From Entophlyctis helioformis (Eukaryota > Chytridiomycota > Chytridiomycetes > Chytridiales > Chytriomycetaceae), in contig JAHLKH010000033.1 of NCBI GenBank assembly GCA_025526915.1, positions 62,001-126,000 of the forward strand: DNA of 64,000 nt, written 5' to 3'. Positions 22,963-35,403 of this stretch are shown in pieces (position 1 is the first letter of the stretch; every line of letters begins with the position of its first letter). Made by a program: the position numbers and the translations under genes. The notes under the pieces are model-generated. The model was not told where the DNA came from. It saw nothing but the letters and a program-made list of their open reading frames with translations, and made no database searches.

Positions 22963-23064
22963 CTGTGTGGTGTGCACTGGCTGCATGTGTGGTGCACCGC
23001 TGTCCAAGCCAGCCAAGAGATCGCTCGTGCCCCCGCTCCGGGTTTCCGTCCATCGCATCAACAA

Positions 23065-23463
23065 ATGTCTGCGGCAGCGACAACGACGGCAGCAGGCGCA
23101 GGCGCAGCAGGAGCCGTGCGCGACGACCTCGTGGCCAGCGCCGTGCGCTTCCTCAAGGATCCCAAGGTGCAGGCGGCGCCGCTGGCCAAGCGCATCTCGT
23201 TCCTCGAGACCAAGGGCATGACGTCGGCCGAGATCGAGACCGCCCTGGCCCAGGCCAACGGCGCTGCTGCTCCCGCTGCTCCCGCTGTTCTTGCTCCCGC
23301 TGCTCCGGTTGCTGCCGGTGGTGCCGTGGGCATGGCTGTCGGTGCCGTCGGTGCACCCGGCGTGCCCGTCGTTCCGCCCAGAGACGGCGCGGCTGCCCTC
23401 GCATACAACCCGGCGCAGCTTGCACAGCTGCAGCAGCTGCAGCAGATGCAGTTGATGCAGCTC

Positions 23464-23502
<39 letters not shown>

Positions 23503-24698
23503 CACATGTCGCAGGCCGTCGTGCCGGCAAAGTACCAGTGGACGTGGAAGGACTATGCGCTCGGCGGCATCGGTGCGGCCGGCATCTCCTACGGCGTCTT
23601 CATGGCTGCCAGCGTAAGTCGTCTTGATCACCCTGGCCTCGTCTGGCCTGGTCTGGCCAAGCCTGGCCTAGTCTGGCCTGCCTGCCCAGCGTCGTGCGCT
23701 GTGAAACGACGCTGTCACGCGCACCGAGGAACAACAATTCGGGTGGCCCTGCCTGAGCCACATCGTCGCTCGACTCGACCAGACTCGACTCGTCGCTGAC
23801 TGGTACTGACGCTGCCGTGTGCACAGAAATACCTGGTGCCGCTGCTCAACTTCCCAACGTCCACCGCAGTGCAAAAGGACACGGAGCGCATCGAGTCGCA
23901 GCTCGAGAGCGCCAACAAGGCCGTCGAGCTTGTGCGCGTGCAGACGGCCGACGTCATCAAGGCCGTTGAGTCGCATGCCGAGGATCTCACCAAGAGCCTC
24001 GAGGGCATGACCGCGTCCATCAAGGACCTCCAAGACGCCGACGAGAAGCGCGCGGCACAGATTGAGCAGATTGAGCAGGAGATTGAGTCGCTCCGGACGA
24101 CCATGCCGCGTGTGAGTCTCCTCTGTGCACGTGGAGGCGTCGTGTCCTGTCCGGCCAAGTGTATCGCAGCAGTGACTTATAGGGCCATGCATGCGCGTGT
24201 GTTTCTGTGTGCGGGCGACAGATGATTGAGCGCAACAAGGAGAACCAGTCGGCCATGCTGGCTGAGCTGCAGACCGAGCTCAAGAGCCTCAAGAGCCTGC
24301 TGCTCAACCGCCGGCTTGCGCCTGCGGGCGGTGCGTCGCCCAACACATCGGGTCTGCCCACAGCCGGCGGGCTGGTCGGCCAGGCGAACTCGGACACGGC
24401 ATCCAATGCCGACGACATCTCGGCGATGTCTGCTGGCGAGCCGTCAGCCCCCGTGTCCGTGCCCGTGTCGGTCGTGAACGGATCTGCATCCTCGCTCGCA
24501 CAGCCGTCCAACGAGGGCATCGTGCGGTCGATCTTGTCGTCGGCAGCGTCTGGATCGGGAGCGTCCAAGCCTGCCATTCCCGCCTGGCAACTCGAGGCGG
24601 CCCGGGCGGCCAAGGAGAAGAAGGCGCTCTCGGCTGCCGAGGCGCTTGCCAATGCCTCTGGCTCGTCCTCGTCGCCCTCGGCATCGGCAGACGCATAA
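23065..24698 (+). CDS. PEX14: Peroxin 14, peroxisomal docking-complex component
   Basis: Peroxisomal membrane protein that docks the PEX5/PEX7 import receptors. Exons are about 23065-23612, 23827-24111 and 24222-24698. The N-terminal PEX5-binding domain is clear: LVASAVRFLKDPKVQAAPLA, then KRISFLETKGMTSAEIETAL (residues about 24-66). An Ala/Pro-rich linker and a Gln tract (about 13 CAG/CAA codons, 23466-23502) follow. A hydrophobic segment YALGGIGAAGISYGVFMAAS is the membrane span, then a coiled coil (ERIESQLESANKAVELVRVQ onward). The third exon is a Ser/Ala-rich cytosolic tail. This is the typical Pex14 layout. The start is the first ATG before the conserved domain. Neighbouring IDP ends in a PTS1-like tripeptide, so its product could be cargo of this machinery, but adjacency may be chance. 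Confidence 0.9.
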
Positions 24699-24851
24699 TG
24701 CCGCACAAGTGCACCACTCGCGATTGCGTTGCGCGTTTGCACAATACACACACTCTCTCAAACGATCTGCTGCTTTCCACACGCACGCACAGCTGCGGTC
24801 ACCACCACAACCACCCACCCATCCAACGCGCGGGAAAAAGAGACCAGTTTA

Positions 24852-26808
24852 TTATTCCTCAGTCGTCAGAATATGCTTCTTGCGCTCAGCCTTGAACGGC
24901 ACAGCACCGGGCTTGGAGTGTTTCCTGCGGTTGTCCTCCTTGCGCTTGAGCGACTGCTCCATGACCGACTTTTTGCCCGCAGCGCCCTTGATGGCCTTGG
25001 GCACCTTGCGGTGCTTGTCGATGCGGCGGATCTCGGGCATGTGCTTGTAGCGCTCCTTGACCGCCGCCGCGTACTCGCGCGCGTCCTTTTCGCGGTTCGT
25101 GAGCGAGCCGAGCTTGTCTGACGCCTTTGTCTTCCACAGACGGATGTTGCCGTCGTCGGAGCCTGACAGCAGGAACTTGCTGTCCATGCTGAACTTGACA
25201 CAAAAGGTGCTGTTGGTTCATGGTGGTTCGTGGTGGTCGTGTGAGTTGGTGCTGGCCCTCATGCCCCCCGCCACAGCCCCGTTTGGAGACCATGGCAGAC
25301 AACGCGATCGATCAAGGCTTACCGCTGCATGCGCTTGGTGTGGTAGATTTCACGCGACCGGCCGTCACGCGCGCCAAAGATGCGGATTGTGCGGTCGTAC
25401 GAGCCCGTCACAAACTCCTCACCCGTGGGCGAGTAGTCAATGTCCAGCACAGCCGACACGTGGTCCTTGGCCACCGACAATGTGTTGGCCAGGTTGCGCA
25501 TGTCAAACGTGTAGCAGTTGTGATCTTCGTTGGCCTTTGGTTGCGATGAGTGGCGTGCGTGGCGTGCGTGTCAGCTGCTGTCGCCCTGCACAGCACCATG
25601 CACTACCACTCACAATGGTAAAGTTGAATGCCTCCATGGGGTTCCACGCAATGGCGTTGGTGCGCATGGCCATGACGACCTTGGAGATGGGCGTCGATGT
25701 GCGGATGTCGTACAAGATAACGGTGCGGTCTGTGCCACAGCTGGCAAGCACGCTCGTCTCGGTCTGGTTGAACTTGACCGACGTGATCGTTTCGGCGCCC
25801 CATGCAAGCGTCTGCACGGGCTGTGCACTGCAGGCAGCATGACAGACACGATCGATCAGCCAATGCAAGCATGCAAGCATTCATGCATGGCGCACTCGCA
25901 CGGCGCACAGCGGCAAGAGACGAACCGGCTGTGGTCCCAGAGATCAATGGCGATGCTGGATGTGGCAAACATGGGGTTGCTGCGATGGTGATCCACGCCC
26001 GTGAACACGTTCTTGGAGATGTACGTGTTGAGTGCCTATGCCGTCATGAGCAAGACGGTTAGCCCCGACCAGCACACGCAGACCCCAGCGGCATCGCCGG
26101 CGAGCACCCGCGTACCTCGTCCTTGGACCGGTTCCACATCTTGACGACCTTGTCTTCGCCGACCGACACAAAGTTGTCGCTGTACGGCACGCACGCCAAT
26201 CCACGCACAAAGCTCTTGTGGCCCTGGGCCTTCCACAGACAGGACTGCGACGACAGCGACCAGATGCGAATCTCTGTCCATCCATGGCGCTTGGTCAGCC
26301 ATCGGGTCGCCAGTCTGGCTGCCGTTCTGTGCAGCACGGCATGCATGCATGCAGGCATCGAGCACGGCATGCATCCCGCATGACATCCATCGATCCATCC
26401 ATGGCGACATGCGAGCAGCCCGGCGCACACACCTCCGTCGGCGCTGCCGGACATGATCGTCGACAGGTGCGTGGGGTGCTTGGCCATGCAGTAGACGCCC
26501 TCGACGTGGCCGGTCAGGGCGCTCACGAACGGCTTGGCAAACAGCCGCTCGAGCTTGGTCGAGTTGAGTGCACGGGTGTACTCGCGGGCACGCTCGAACG
26601 GGTGCAGCACCGGGTCGAGGTTGCGCTGCACCTTGAAGATGTCGCCGCTGCGCTCGCGGGCAAAGTCCTCGGGCCGGCTGATGGTCTTGACTTTCTGTGC
26701 TCGGGCGGCGTGGGTGAGTGAGTGAGTGAGTAGGTGGCGCACGCAATAGGCCCGCAAGTCGGCAGGCGGCATCGCCCAGCTCGCGGCCGCATGGGCGTCA
26801 CCCACCAT
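24852..26808 (-). CDS. SOF1: SOF1/DCAF13, WD40 protein of the SSU processome
   Basis: Nucleolar U3 snoRNP-associated WD40 protein needed for 18S rRNA processing. Conserved N-terminus: KVKTISRPEDFARE, HPFERAREYTRALNSTKLER and LFAKPFVSALTGHVEGVYCM. Blades follow over several exons (FVRGLACVPYSDNFVSVGED; TSVLASCGTDRTVILYDIRT; EEFVTGSYDRTIRIFGARDG), and the C-terminal Sof1 domain has SLTNREKDAREYAAAVKERY, IRRIDKHRKVPKAI and ends HILTTEE. The conserved family start is MKVKTI. Here the K of KVKTI is the first codon after a clean acceptor (CACAG), and the nearest upstream in-frame partner is an ATG directly followed by a GTGGGT donor (26806-26808), so coding exon 1 appears to be the start codon alone. 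Divergent partner NOC2 begins 142 bp away. Confidence 0.9.
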
Positions 26809-26949
26809 GTTGTGGACGGTGCCGCAAAGCTTCAATTCGTGCGTTTTTCTTTAGTTTTTTTTTTCTTTGTGAGCTCATCTCGGCGAGTCGACTTGCAGAC
26901 CCACCTCAACCCACCTCGACCCGCACAGACCCGCACAGACATCAACGCA
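26809..26949. promoter_or_regulatory. Bidirectional SOF1/NOC2 promoter with T-tract and PAC-like element
   Basis: The 141 bp between two ribosome-biogenesis start codons contain a long T-rich tract (about 26844-26868) immediately followed by agctcatc (26872-26879), which reads GATGAGCT on the minus strand, the core of the yeast PAC element of ribosome-biogenesis genes. Functional assignment is by resemblance only. Confidence 0.55.
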
Positions 26950-29900
26950 ATGGGCAAGGCCTCCAAGACAACCAAAAAGTTCCTCAAGACCCGGCTCAAG
27001 ACCGAGCTCGAGCGTCGCAAGAAGCACAAGGATGCGTCAAAGTACGTGCGCAAGGCCGCTCACGTCAAGGCCGCCAACGGCAAGAACGCTGCCGCGGATA
27101 GCGTGCCCGAGGCCGGCGACGACCACGTCGACGATGGCAACTTGTGTGGGTGCTGCATGCGTTGCTGTCATGCTGTCCTTCTGTCCTTCTGTCCTGCGTG
27201 CATGCGATGCAGATGAGCGTGCCACTGACGGCGTGCTCCATCCATCAGCCGACGACTCTGTTGATGCCGGCGACGTTGGCTTTGGCGATCGTGCTGGTCG
27301 GGGCGACGAGGACGAGGAAGTCGACGCCATTGATCCCTTCCGTCAGGTACACACACGCACACACTTGCACGCACATGCTTTTCATCCCTGTTGTGCGCTC
27401 TTAGCATATGGCACTCATCATCTGTCTGGGCTGGTGCGCCGAGCAGGAGCTGGACGACGACAGCGACGACGAGGATGACGACGAGGACGAGGACGCAACG
27501 GGCTCAGAGGCCTCGGATGATATCGAGCACATGGACGAGGACGAGATGGACGAGGATGACGAGGATGACGAGGATGGCGATGGCGAGGATGAGGGCCAAG
27601 AGTCTGACGAGGAGGACGACATCATGGGCCACATGGAGCAGCTCGAGCTGCTCAAAAAGAAGGATCCCAAGTTCTACGAGTTCTTGAAGGAGAACGACCA
27701 GACCCTGCTTGACTTTGGGCCCGGCGAGGACGAGGACGCGGAGGAGGGAGAAGGCAACGGCGACGACGACGAAGAGGAAGAGGAAGCTGACGGTGTGACG
27801 CGCGTCACGATCGACATGATCAAGAGCTGGAAGACGACGGTTGCCAAGGTGGGTTTCGCGGACGGCGATGCCCGGCCGATGTCTGCCAGGCATGCTCACT
27901 GCTGCGCTGCGATCGCTGCCCACAGAACAAGTCGATGCGCACGATCCGCAAGATCCTGCTCGCCTACCGTGCTGCTGCGGCTGTTGGCGACACGGACGCC
28001 ACGGGCGAGTACAGCTACATTGTCGAGGAGGGCAAGACGTTCAACTATGTTGTTCTGACGGCACTCAAGTACGCACCTGCCGCGTTCAACAAGTTCCTCT
28101 ATGGCGCCGACGAGCCCGACAGAATCAGGTTGGTGTTCACATGGGCTGATTCTTTCCGATGGTTGGCATGCCACTGACACGCCGGCCGTGTGCTGCTCTC
28201 TGCTCGTTCCAGAAAGGGCCTTCCGTCGTCTGCCAAAAAGTGGCGCAAGGTCCACACGCTCATCAAGTCGTTCCTGTCCAGCACGCTCAAGTTCATGCAG
28301 CGCATGACCGACAAGAGCATGCTCGGCTTCCTGCTCAAGCAGTCGGATGCCGCGGTTCCGTACTTTGCCTGCTTCCCCAAGCTCGGCAAGGACTTTGTCA
28401 AGCAGCTGCTCAGCTACTGGTCGCGCGCCGAAGACGAGCAGACACGCATTCTCGCGTTCCTGTGTCTCCGCCGCCTGGCCATCTCTGCCCCCAACCCGTA
28501 CCTCCAGACGGTCATCAAGGTCAGCATGTCTTTTTCCTGTGGCTGTGCCTGTGCACCTGCTTGCCTCTGTGCCCATCTGCTTCCAAGTCCGCCCGTCCAT
28601 CCACTCGGATCTGCCCGACTGACAGCGACATGTATGTCCGATTGCAGGGCTCGTACACGACGTTTGTCGAGGTGTCCCGTGTCACGACCGTGCACACATG
28701 GACGCAGCTGTCGTTCATGGCCAACTGTCTTGTCGAGCTGTCTGGCATCCACCTGCCGACGACGTACCAGCTCATGTTTGTGTACATTCGGCAGATGGCG
28801 ATCCAGCTGCGTGCCGCCGTCACGAACAAGACCAAGGAGTCGTACAAGGCCGTGTACAACTGGCCGTTCCTGCACAGCATCCGCCTGTGGACGCAGGCAC
28901 TGTCGACATACTGCAGCAAGGATATTGGCGACACCAAGGACACGCAGACGCTGCAGCCGCTCATCTACCCGATTGTCCAGGTCATGATCGGAGTCATTCG
29001 CCTCAAGCCGTCGTCCAAGTACTTTCCGTTCCGCCTACAGATGATCCGGGCGCTCATTGACCTGGGCCGTGCGACGGGCACGTTTATCCCCGTGTCATCG
29101 TACCTCTTTGACGTGAGTTTGGAGGAGGGAGGGACGAAGCTGGGCTGCTTGGCCGTCTGTGGTTCTGTGCGGCACGAGCGTGGCACTGACAGCTGACATG
29201 ATGGGATGGGATGTGGATATGGATACAGATCTTCATGTCGGCCGAGATGACAGGCCACACCAAGCCGTCGACGATCAAGCCGCTGGACTTTGCGCTGACG
29301 ATCAAGGCACCCAACAGCTACCTGGGCACGCGAACGTACCGCAAGAGCCTGACGGACGAGGTGGTGCACCTGCTGTTCAACTATTACACGACGCTGTCGC
29401 TGTCGATTTCGTTCCCGGAGCTCGTCATTCCGGCCATTATGGAGCTGCGGCTGTTGAGCAAGAAGCACAGCAAGGACATGCAGATCAAGAAGCAGTTCCA
29501 GTCGCTCATTGAAAAGGTAACGAGAAGGAATGGAAGGGACGATAGTGAGTGAGGGGAGAGTGAGCGAATGTGACTGACTGTATGCCGTGTGTGTGGGGGA
29601 GGACAGCTTGAGCAAAACAGCAAGTTCATTGAGCAGCAGCGATCGCAGATCGAGTTTGGGCCCAAGGACATTGGACGGGCCAGCGAGTTTCTCGGGCACA
29701 TGGCGGCGGCCAACGAGTCGCCGCTCGGCAAGTACAACGCGGCGCGGCTCCGGCTGCGCGACCGACAGAAGCCGCAGGATCTGGTTGTGCCGGACCACCA
29801 GGACAACGACTCTGACCAAGAGCCGTCAGCCGGGGCCAAGGGCGGCCGCCGTGCACCGCGCGATGAGGACGAGGATGGCGATGAGGACGAGGAGATGGAC

Positions 29901-30113
29901 GATGGTGGAGACGAGGACGAAGAAGAGGAAGACGAGGAAGAGGAGGAAGAGCCGGTGGCCAAGAAGCCCAAGGCAGCCAAGGGCAAGGCGGCAATGGGCA
30001 AGGCGGCAATGGGCAAGGCGGGCAATGGCAAAAAGGGAGCCGCGGCCGCAGCGACGGCGATGGATGTCGACGACGACATTGTGGAGGACTTTGTGCTGTC
30101 TGACGACGAGTAG
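26950..30113 (+). CDS. NOC2: NOC2, nucleolar complex protein in 60S subunit assembly
   Basis: Pairs with Noc1/Mak21 and Noc3 to move pre-60S particles through the nucleolus and nucleoplasm. The start is MGKASKTTKKFLKTRL, a basic nuclear/nucleolar signal. Very acidic Asp/Glu tracts follow (27448-27620 and again near 27720-27790), separated by HMEQLELLKKKDPKFYEFLK, a Noc2 hallmark. The core HEAT-like region is spread over exons with YNWPFLHSIRLWTQALSTYC, LIYPIVQVMIGVIRLKPSSK, YFPFRLQMIRALIDLGRATG and FIPVSSYLFD, then DFALTIKAPNSYLGTRTYR and FPELVIPAIMELRLLSK. The last exon has FIEQQRSQIEFGPKD and a second acidic/Lys-rich tail with repeated KAAMGKA before the stop at 30111-30113. At least eight exons. 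Head-to-head with SOF1. Confidence 0.92.
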
Positions 30114-31304
30114 CGCGGCGCGAGTGCAAGTGCGAGTGCAAGCGGAAGTGTGAGCGGGAATAAAGAAGGGATCGATGCATGAAATGCGACGGGCACAGAC
30201 ACACGACAGACACAGACGCGCATGGACACAGACGCGCATGGACAGACACGGACACGGACGCGCACAGACTCAGATGCGACCACAGACGCGCACACGTGAG
30301 GGGATGATTGGCCGGCGTGTGTCGCGGCGTGTGTCGCGGAGTCGGGCCTGTGTGGGCCAGCAGGCGTGGGCTGCTGCGCGTGAGCGACTGCGATTGCTCG
30401 CACGGCGACTCGTACGGCGACTCGTCCAGAACGACATTTACGAGCTCTTGTCGTTTCCCCTCTTCTCGCTCCCGCCCGCAGTCTGGCCACACTCGCTGCC
30501 ACCAACAGCCTACGTCCTACGACCTACGACGAACAACCTACGACCTGCAGCCTGCAGCCTGCAGCCTACGACCCGCCTCGCTCGCCCTCGCCGTCGCCGC
30601 ATCCAGCCGCTGCCGATCTGCACACGCCTGCCTTTGCCATTGCCCCTGCGCTGCCAACACGCCGTCGCCGTCGCATCCAGCCGCATCCAGCCGCATCCAG
30701 CCGCATCCAGCCGCCCACGGCACCAGCACCAGCACCAGCACCAGCACCTGCACCACCGCAGCCACCACTGCTGCCGCCTGCCCACACCACCCCCCAGCTG
30801 GCTGCCGCCCCGCCGCTCAAAATAAACCCGCCAGCCACTCCTCCGCCCCTGAGCCCTCCGCTGCTCGGCGCTGCCGCTGTTGCCGCTGCACCAACCACCG
30901 CAAGCACCACCACTACCACCACCGCCGCCGCCAGCCGCTTGCCGCCATCGCTCTGTGCTGCTGGGCAGGCCGTCGACGCTGCTTCTGCTCCAGCGTCTGC
31001 TCCAGCGTCTGCTCCAGCGTCTGCATCTGCGTCTGCATCTGCGTCTGCGTCAGCCGCGTCAGGATCGCCATCTGGCTCGTCCGTGCTGCCGCCACCGTCA
31101 GCGCCGCCACAAGCAACCGCGACGTTGCCCGCCTCGGCCTTTGCCAAGATCTGGCATGCCCAGCCGCCTCCTTCGCTGCTCGACTCGACTGCCGCACCCC
31201 GCCCCCTGCATCCGGCCGCCGCCGCCACCTCGCCCCTCGCCGCCTCGCTCGCCCTCGCCCTCGCCCTCGCCCCTCCCCTCCCGTCTGCCTTGGCCGCTGC
31301 CGTG
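30114..31304. other. Low-complexity spacer / possible 5' extension of KCS1
   Basis: About 1.2 kb without a recognisable gene. 30180-30300 is a patchwork of cacagacgcgcatgga-like repeats. From about 30480 the sequence is C-rich with short repeats (cctgcag, atccagccgc, accagc). From about 30939 the frame used by KCS1 is already open and encodes Ser/Ala/Pro repeats, so an upstream spliced exon could extend that protein; no in-frame ATG precedes 31305. Confidence 0.5.
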
Positions 31305-34300
31305 ATGATGGATTCCTCGCCACCTGCTTCGCCAACACAATCCCCGCCCACGATCGCTGTTGGCGCAGCACCAGCAGCACCAGCACCAGCACCAGCACAA
31401 GCACCAGCACAAGCAACACAACCCACCAGCACTGCTCCCGTCCCCATCACAGGCTTTCCTGCAAACTTCAACACCCAGACCCCTCTCGCCCCGCCCATCC
31501 AAGGTGTCTGCCCCGCCACACGCCCGCTGTTGCCCGCTGATCGCTCGTGGCTGACCCCGTCTGCCTTCTATAAAAACACTCTCCCAGACGACAGATTCCT
31601 GCCCATGCCCGTGCCTGTCAAGCAAGCCTACTCGCTCCCGTCCCGACAGGCAGTGTCGCAGCACGCGGCGTCGCTGCCCCTGCCGTCGTCGTCGGTCTCC
31701 TCGACATCATCGGCCCTGTCTGCCGCGCTCGCCTTTGCCAAAACTCCGTCCCCGTTGCCACATCCCTCATCGCCACCGCTGTCGGCTCTTGGCGCCGGTG
31801 CACATACGTCCATGGGATCTGCTCCTGCTCCTGCTCCCGCACCAGCCTTGGCTGTGTCGGGCTCTGGAGACGCATCCGTCCCATCGCCTCGAGCAGACCC
31901 TGCCGTCGTCCCTCCCCGCCCTGCCCTGCAGCCCGCTCAAGCCCCGCTCCTCCCATCGTCAAATGCCACCAGCAACATCGCCAGCAGAAGCAGCAGAAGC
32001 AAGAGCGCCAGCCGAAGCAACAGCACCACCAACATGGCAGCCATCACAGACGTGTCTCCGCTCATGTCGTCGACGCAAGAAGGCGACTCGCTCAAGCCGC
32101 GCGAAGGCCTCAACCTGCCAGAGCCCATCATGTCGCCGCCCGTCGCCATCCCGCTCGCCTTCCAACGCGATCGTCATCGACATCCGTCGTCGCGCTCATT
32201 ACTCTCGCCTGCCGTGAGCGAAGAGAACCTCGGTGCGCTGAACCGCAGAAGCGACCACAACCTGGCGCACAGCTACCACACAAGCCGCAATCTCAAGCAG
32301 AGCCGCCACTCTCGCTCGCTGTCCTTTGGCAACACGGCCGACGACGAGGAAGAGGACGAGGACGAGGACATCTTGGCCAAGTTCCCTGCGCCATCGCTCC
32401 CACTGACGCCGTTCAAGAACCAGGTCGGTGGCCATGCTGCGTTCCTGCGCGTGTCTGACAAGGCACTGTGCAAGCCGCTGGACCATCGCGAGCAGTCGTT
32501 CTACGAGACCATTGAGCAGTTCCATCCCGACCTCAAGCCGTTCATTGCGAGCTACCTGGGCATTGTCAATGTCACGTTCAGATCGCCGTCCTTTGACACG
32601 TCAACCGTCAATACAGACCCATCTGCTGCTGCCGCTGCTTCTGCTGCTGCGGCCGCATCTGGCGATCCAGTGAGCAGCGAAAAGTGGTTCCTGGAAACGA
32701 CGCCCGTCATCATCCTCGAGCACAACAAGCACCTCCTCGACTCGCTTGACGATGCCGAGTCGTCGTCGCTCTGCTCCGCCAACGGATCCGACGAGTCGAT
32801 CAGCAGCAGCAACGCGCGGCACTACAACCGCAGGTTGCAGCAGCAGGTTCTGCGGGAGGCGCTTTCGCCCAAAAGTCTGCGCGCGCGCTTTGCTCACCTC
32901 AAGATGGCTGCCAGCGCCATGCGTCGTCGCAACCAGTCGGGCGTCCCGCCATCCGCCGGCTCGGCCGACCCCCAGAACATCATACCCGACGGTCCTGGCA
33001 GCGACGCAACCGACTCGCTGCAGGGCATGGGACTGGCCACGAGTTCTAGAGACTCGCTGCCGCTCTCGTCGTCGCTGACCACCACGACGCGCACATCCCT
33101 GGACGATCCTGGCTCTTCTGGCTTCTACTCGACGTCCTCTGCTGCTGCTGCTGCTGCCACGGCCACTGACCGACCACAGCACGCGTCACGGTCGCTGCCG
33201 TCTGAGCAAAGCCCACTCGCAGCGCACGTGCCAGAGACCGCCTCGACGCCATCGTTCCTGTCGCGGCATCGCGATGCACCGCCACCGGCACCGCCACCGG
33301 CAGCAGCAGCATCACTAGCACTGAAGAGCGACGACGATATGGGCGACAAGGGATTCGAATCAGACGCCGTGTCGCCCATCTTCCACATGTCCGACGACGA
33401 AGACGATGGCCGTGAGATGCGAAACGCTCGTCGCAGCCATGGCGGGCCATTTCGCCAACCGTCGACACCAAGCCCCGCCTCGCGCATCTCTCTCAACAAC
33501 GGCAGCGCCGGCAGCAAAACGGCGACCCTCCCTCCTGCCGGTCCCCGGAGCAGCACCGCGCGGCACGGCCATGGCATGGCGGCCAGCAACAGCTTCAACG
33601 CGGGCGGCACGAGATCCAGTACAGCATCGGATGTGCAGCTCGAGTCTGGCGCTGCTCGGCCTGCACAGCCGCCATTGCCGCCGCCGCCTGCCGCGAGCTC
33701 GATCCAGCCTCCCAACACCGAACCCACACTAGCATCTGCATCTACTGCCACCCCACACGATACCACGGCAGCATACAATGACGAGACGGGCCCATTCAAT
33801 CCCTGGTCGTTACACCTGTACAATACCAAGCTCCCTCAGCTCGCCGGTGCTGGCGAGGCGGACGGAGCACGCGACGCGTCGGGCGGTCTGTCGGAGCGCA
33901 CACACAAGTTTCTGCTGCTCGAGGACCTCACGGAAGGCCTGCGGCGGCCGTGTGTGCTGGATCTCAAGATGGGCACGCGGCAGCATGGTGTTGCGGCCAC
34001 GCAGGAGAAGCGCATCTCACAGGAACGCAAGTGCGAGCGGTCGACGAGCAAAAAGCTTGGCGTGCGCATCTGTGGCATGCAGGTGTGTGACGCTATCTGG
34101 GATTTATGCCAACCACAACCCCCCTCACAACTGTTGCATGGCGCATGAACTGACGCTCTCCTTCTCCTTCCCCTATGCCCATGGCAATACTGGCACTCTA
34201 GGTGTACAAACAGACGACGCGGTCGTTCATCTACCTCGACAAGTACGTTGGCCGGCAGATCCACGTGGGCAACTTTAAGCAGAACCTGCTCGCGTTTCTG

Positions 34301-34927
34301 GACAATGGCGACAGCTACCTCATTGGATACCTGCCCAAGATCATTGACAAGCTCCGCCGGCTGTACGACGTCCTGTCCAACATGCCGACCTGCCGCTTCT
34401 ACGCCAGCAGTCTCCTCATTCTCTATGACGGAGAGCCGCCGCTGGACGCCAGCACGCCGATGCGCGACGCTGATGTGCGCATGATCGATTTCGCCAACTC
34501 GGTCACCAATGCCGACCGCATGCGTGCCAAGCCACCGCGTGGCGGCGACCATGACACTGCGTCTGGCGCGTCGACTGCGAAAACGGGCAGCGTTCCTGCG
34601 ACCGTGTCGACGCCGGCCGCCTCGCCTGGTATCCATGCAACACTGCCAGCGTCTGCCGTAGACCCTGCACAGTCATCCCAACAGCCACCCCCTGCTGCTC
34701 CTGCTGCTCCTGCTCCTGCTGATGATATCGTGTTTGTCAACTGCCCGCCGACCACCAAGGGACCGGACAACGGGTACCTCCTCGGCTTGCAGACACTCAT
34801 CAACAATTTCGAGGAGCTGCTGCACGATCTTGGCAGTGACGCGTCGCACCTGGATGCACACGGCCACGTGCTCAAGCAAGGCGTGTCCAAGTCACGCCGA
34901 GTCAATGTCGAGTTTGGGCTCGTGTGA
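31305..34927 (+). CDS. KCS1: Inositol hexakisphosphate kinase with long disordered N-terminus
   Basis: Makes inositol pyrophosphates (5-InsP7) from InsP6. The first in-frame ATG is 31305. Roughly 370 residues of Ser/Pro/Ala-rich sequence precede the first conserved block, [20 protein letters not shown] with [21 protein letters not shown] Ser/Ala-rich insertion of roughly 400 residues separates this from the catalytic block [30 protein letters not shown] and the signature [14 protein letters not shown] (PxxxDxKxG). One intron (34083-34201) is followed by [33 protein letters not shown] and MIDFANSV, and the C-terminal [20 protein letters not shown]. Two distant conserved blocks split by a disordered insert is the Kcs1 plan of fungi, unlike short animal IP6Ks. 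The N-terminus may extend upstream. Confidence 0.9.
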
Positions 34928-35403
34928 TCTGTCTCACATCCGCTTCTGGCCCCTGGGTCTGGCCTGGCCGGCCTTACTCTTTCTTCCCACCCCCACCACC
35001 ACCACCACCCTCGCAGTGTCTACATATTCTCGTTTGTCATGCCAATACACATTTTTTATTCTCTTTCCTTTGCTTGAGCACGTATGAATGCATGCGGAGT
35101 GGCAGCCTCTACAGCCATGTCCAAGATTAGCAGGGTTGGCGAGTCTCGTTGATACCATTTGACTTGGCTGAGCCACAGTACATCCAAGCAGCACAGAGAT
35201 CATTGAATGTACACGGTTTGATGTTGCTCACATTCCTATCTACCGCGTCCAGCATCCACAGAGAGGACAAAGCCTACGACGCCATTCCGCACAAGCATGC
35301 AACTGCGGACCGGGGCCACTTGACAATACATTGTCCATTTCATTGCAGCTCACCCAACTGCTGATGGATTTTTGGTGTTCGCATCCATTTATTGGTTTTA
35401 TGT
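34928..35403. other. Intergenic sequence downstream of KCS1
   Basis: 3' flank of KCS1 running into the Copia remnant. No ORF resembling a known family. Its last 40 bp (from about 35363) resemble 42526-42590 next to the second Copia scrap. Confidence 0.5.

Noticed and set aside
30308..31540. Plus-strand ORF upstream of and overlapping KCS1
   Set aside because: Pure low-complexity translation (Ser/Arg/His/Cys) in a different frame from the KCS1 protein, with no conserved segment.
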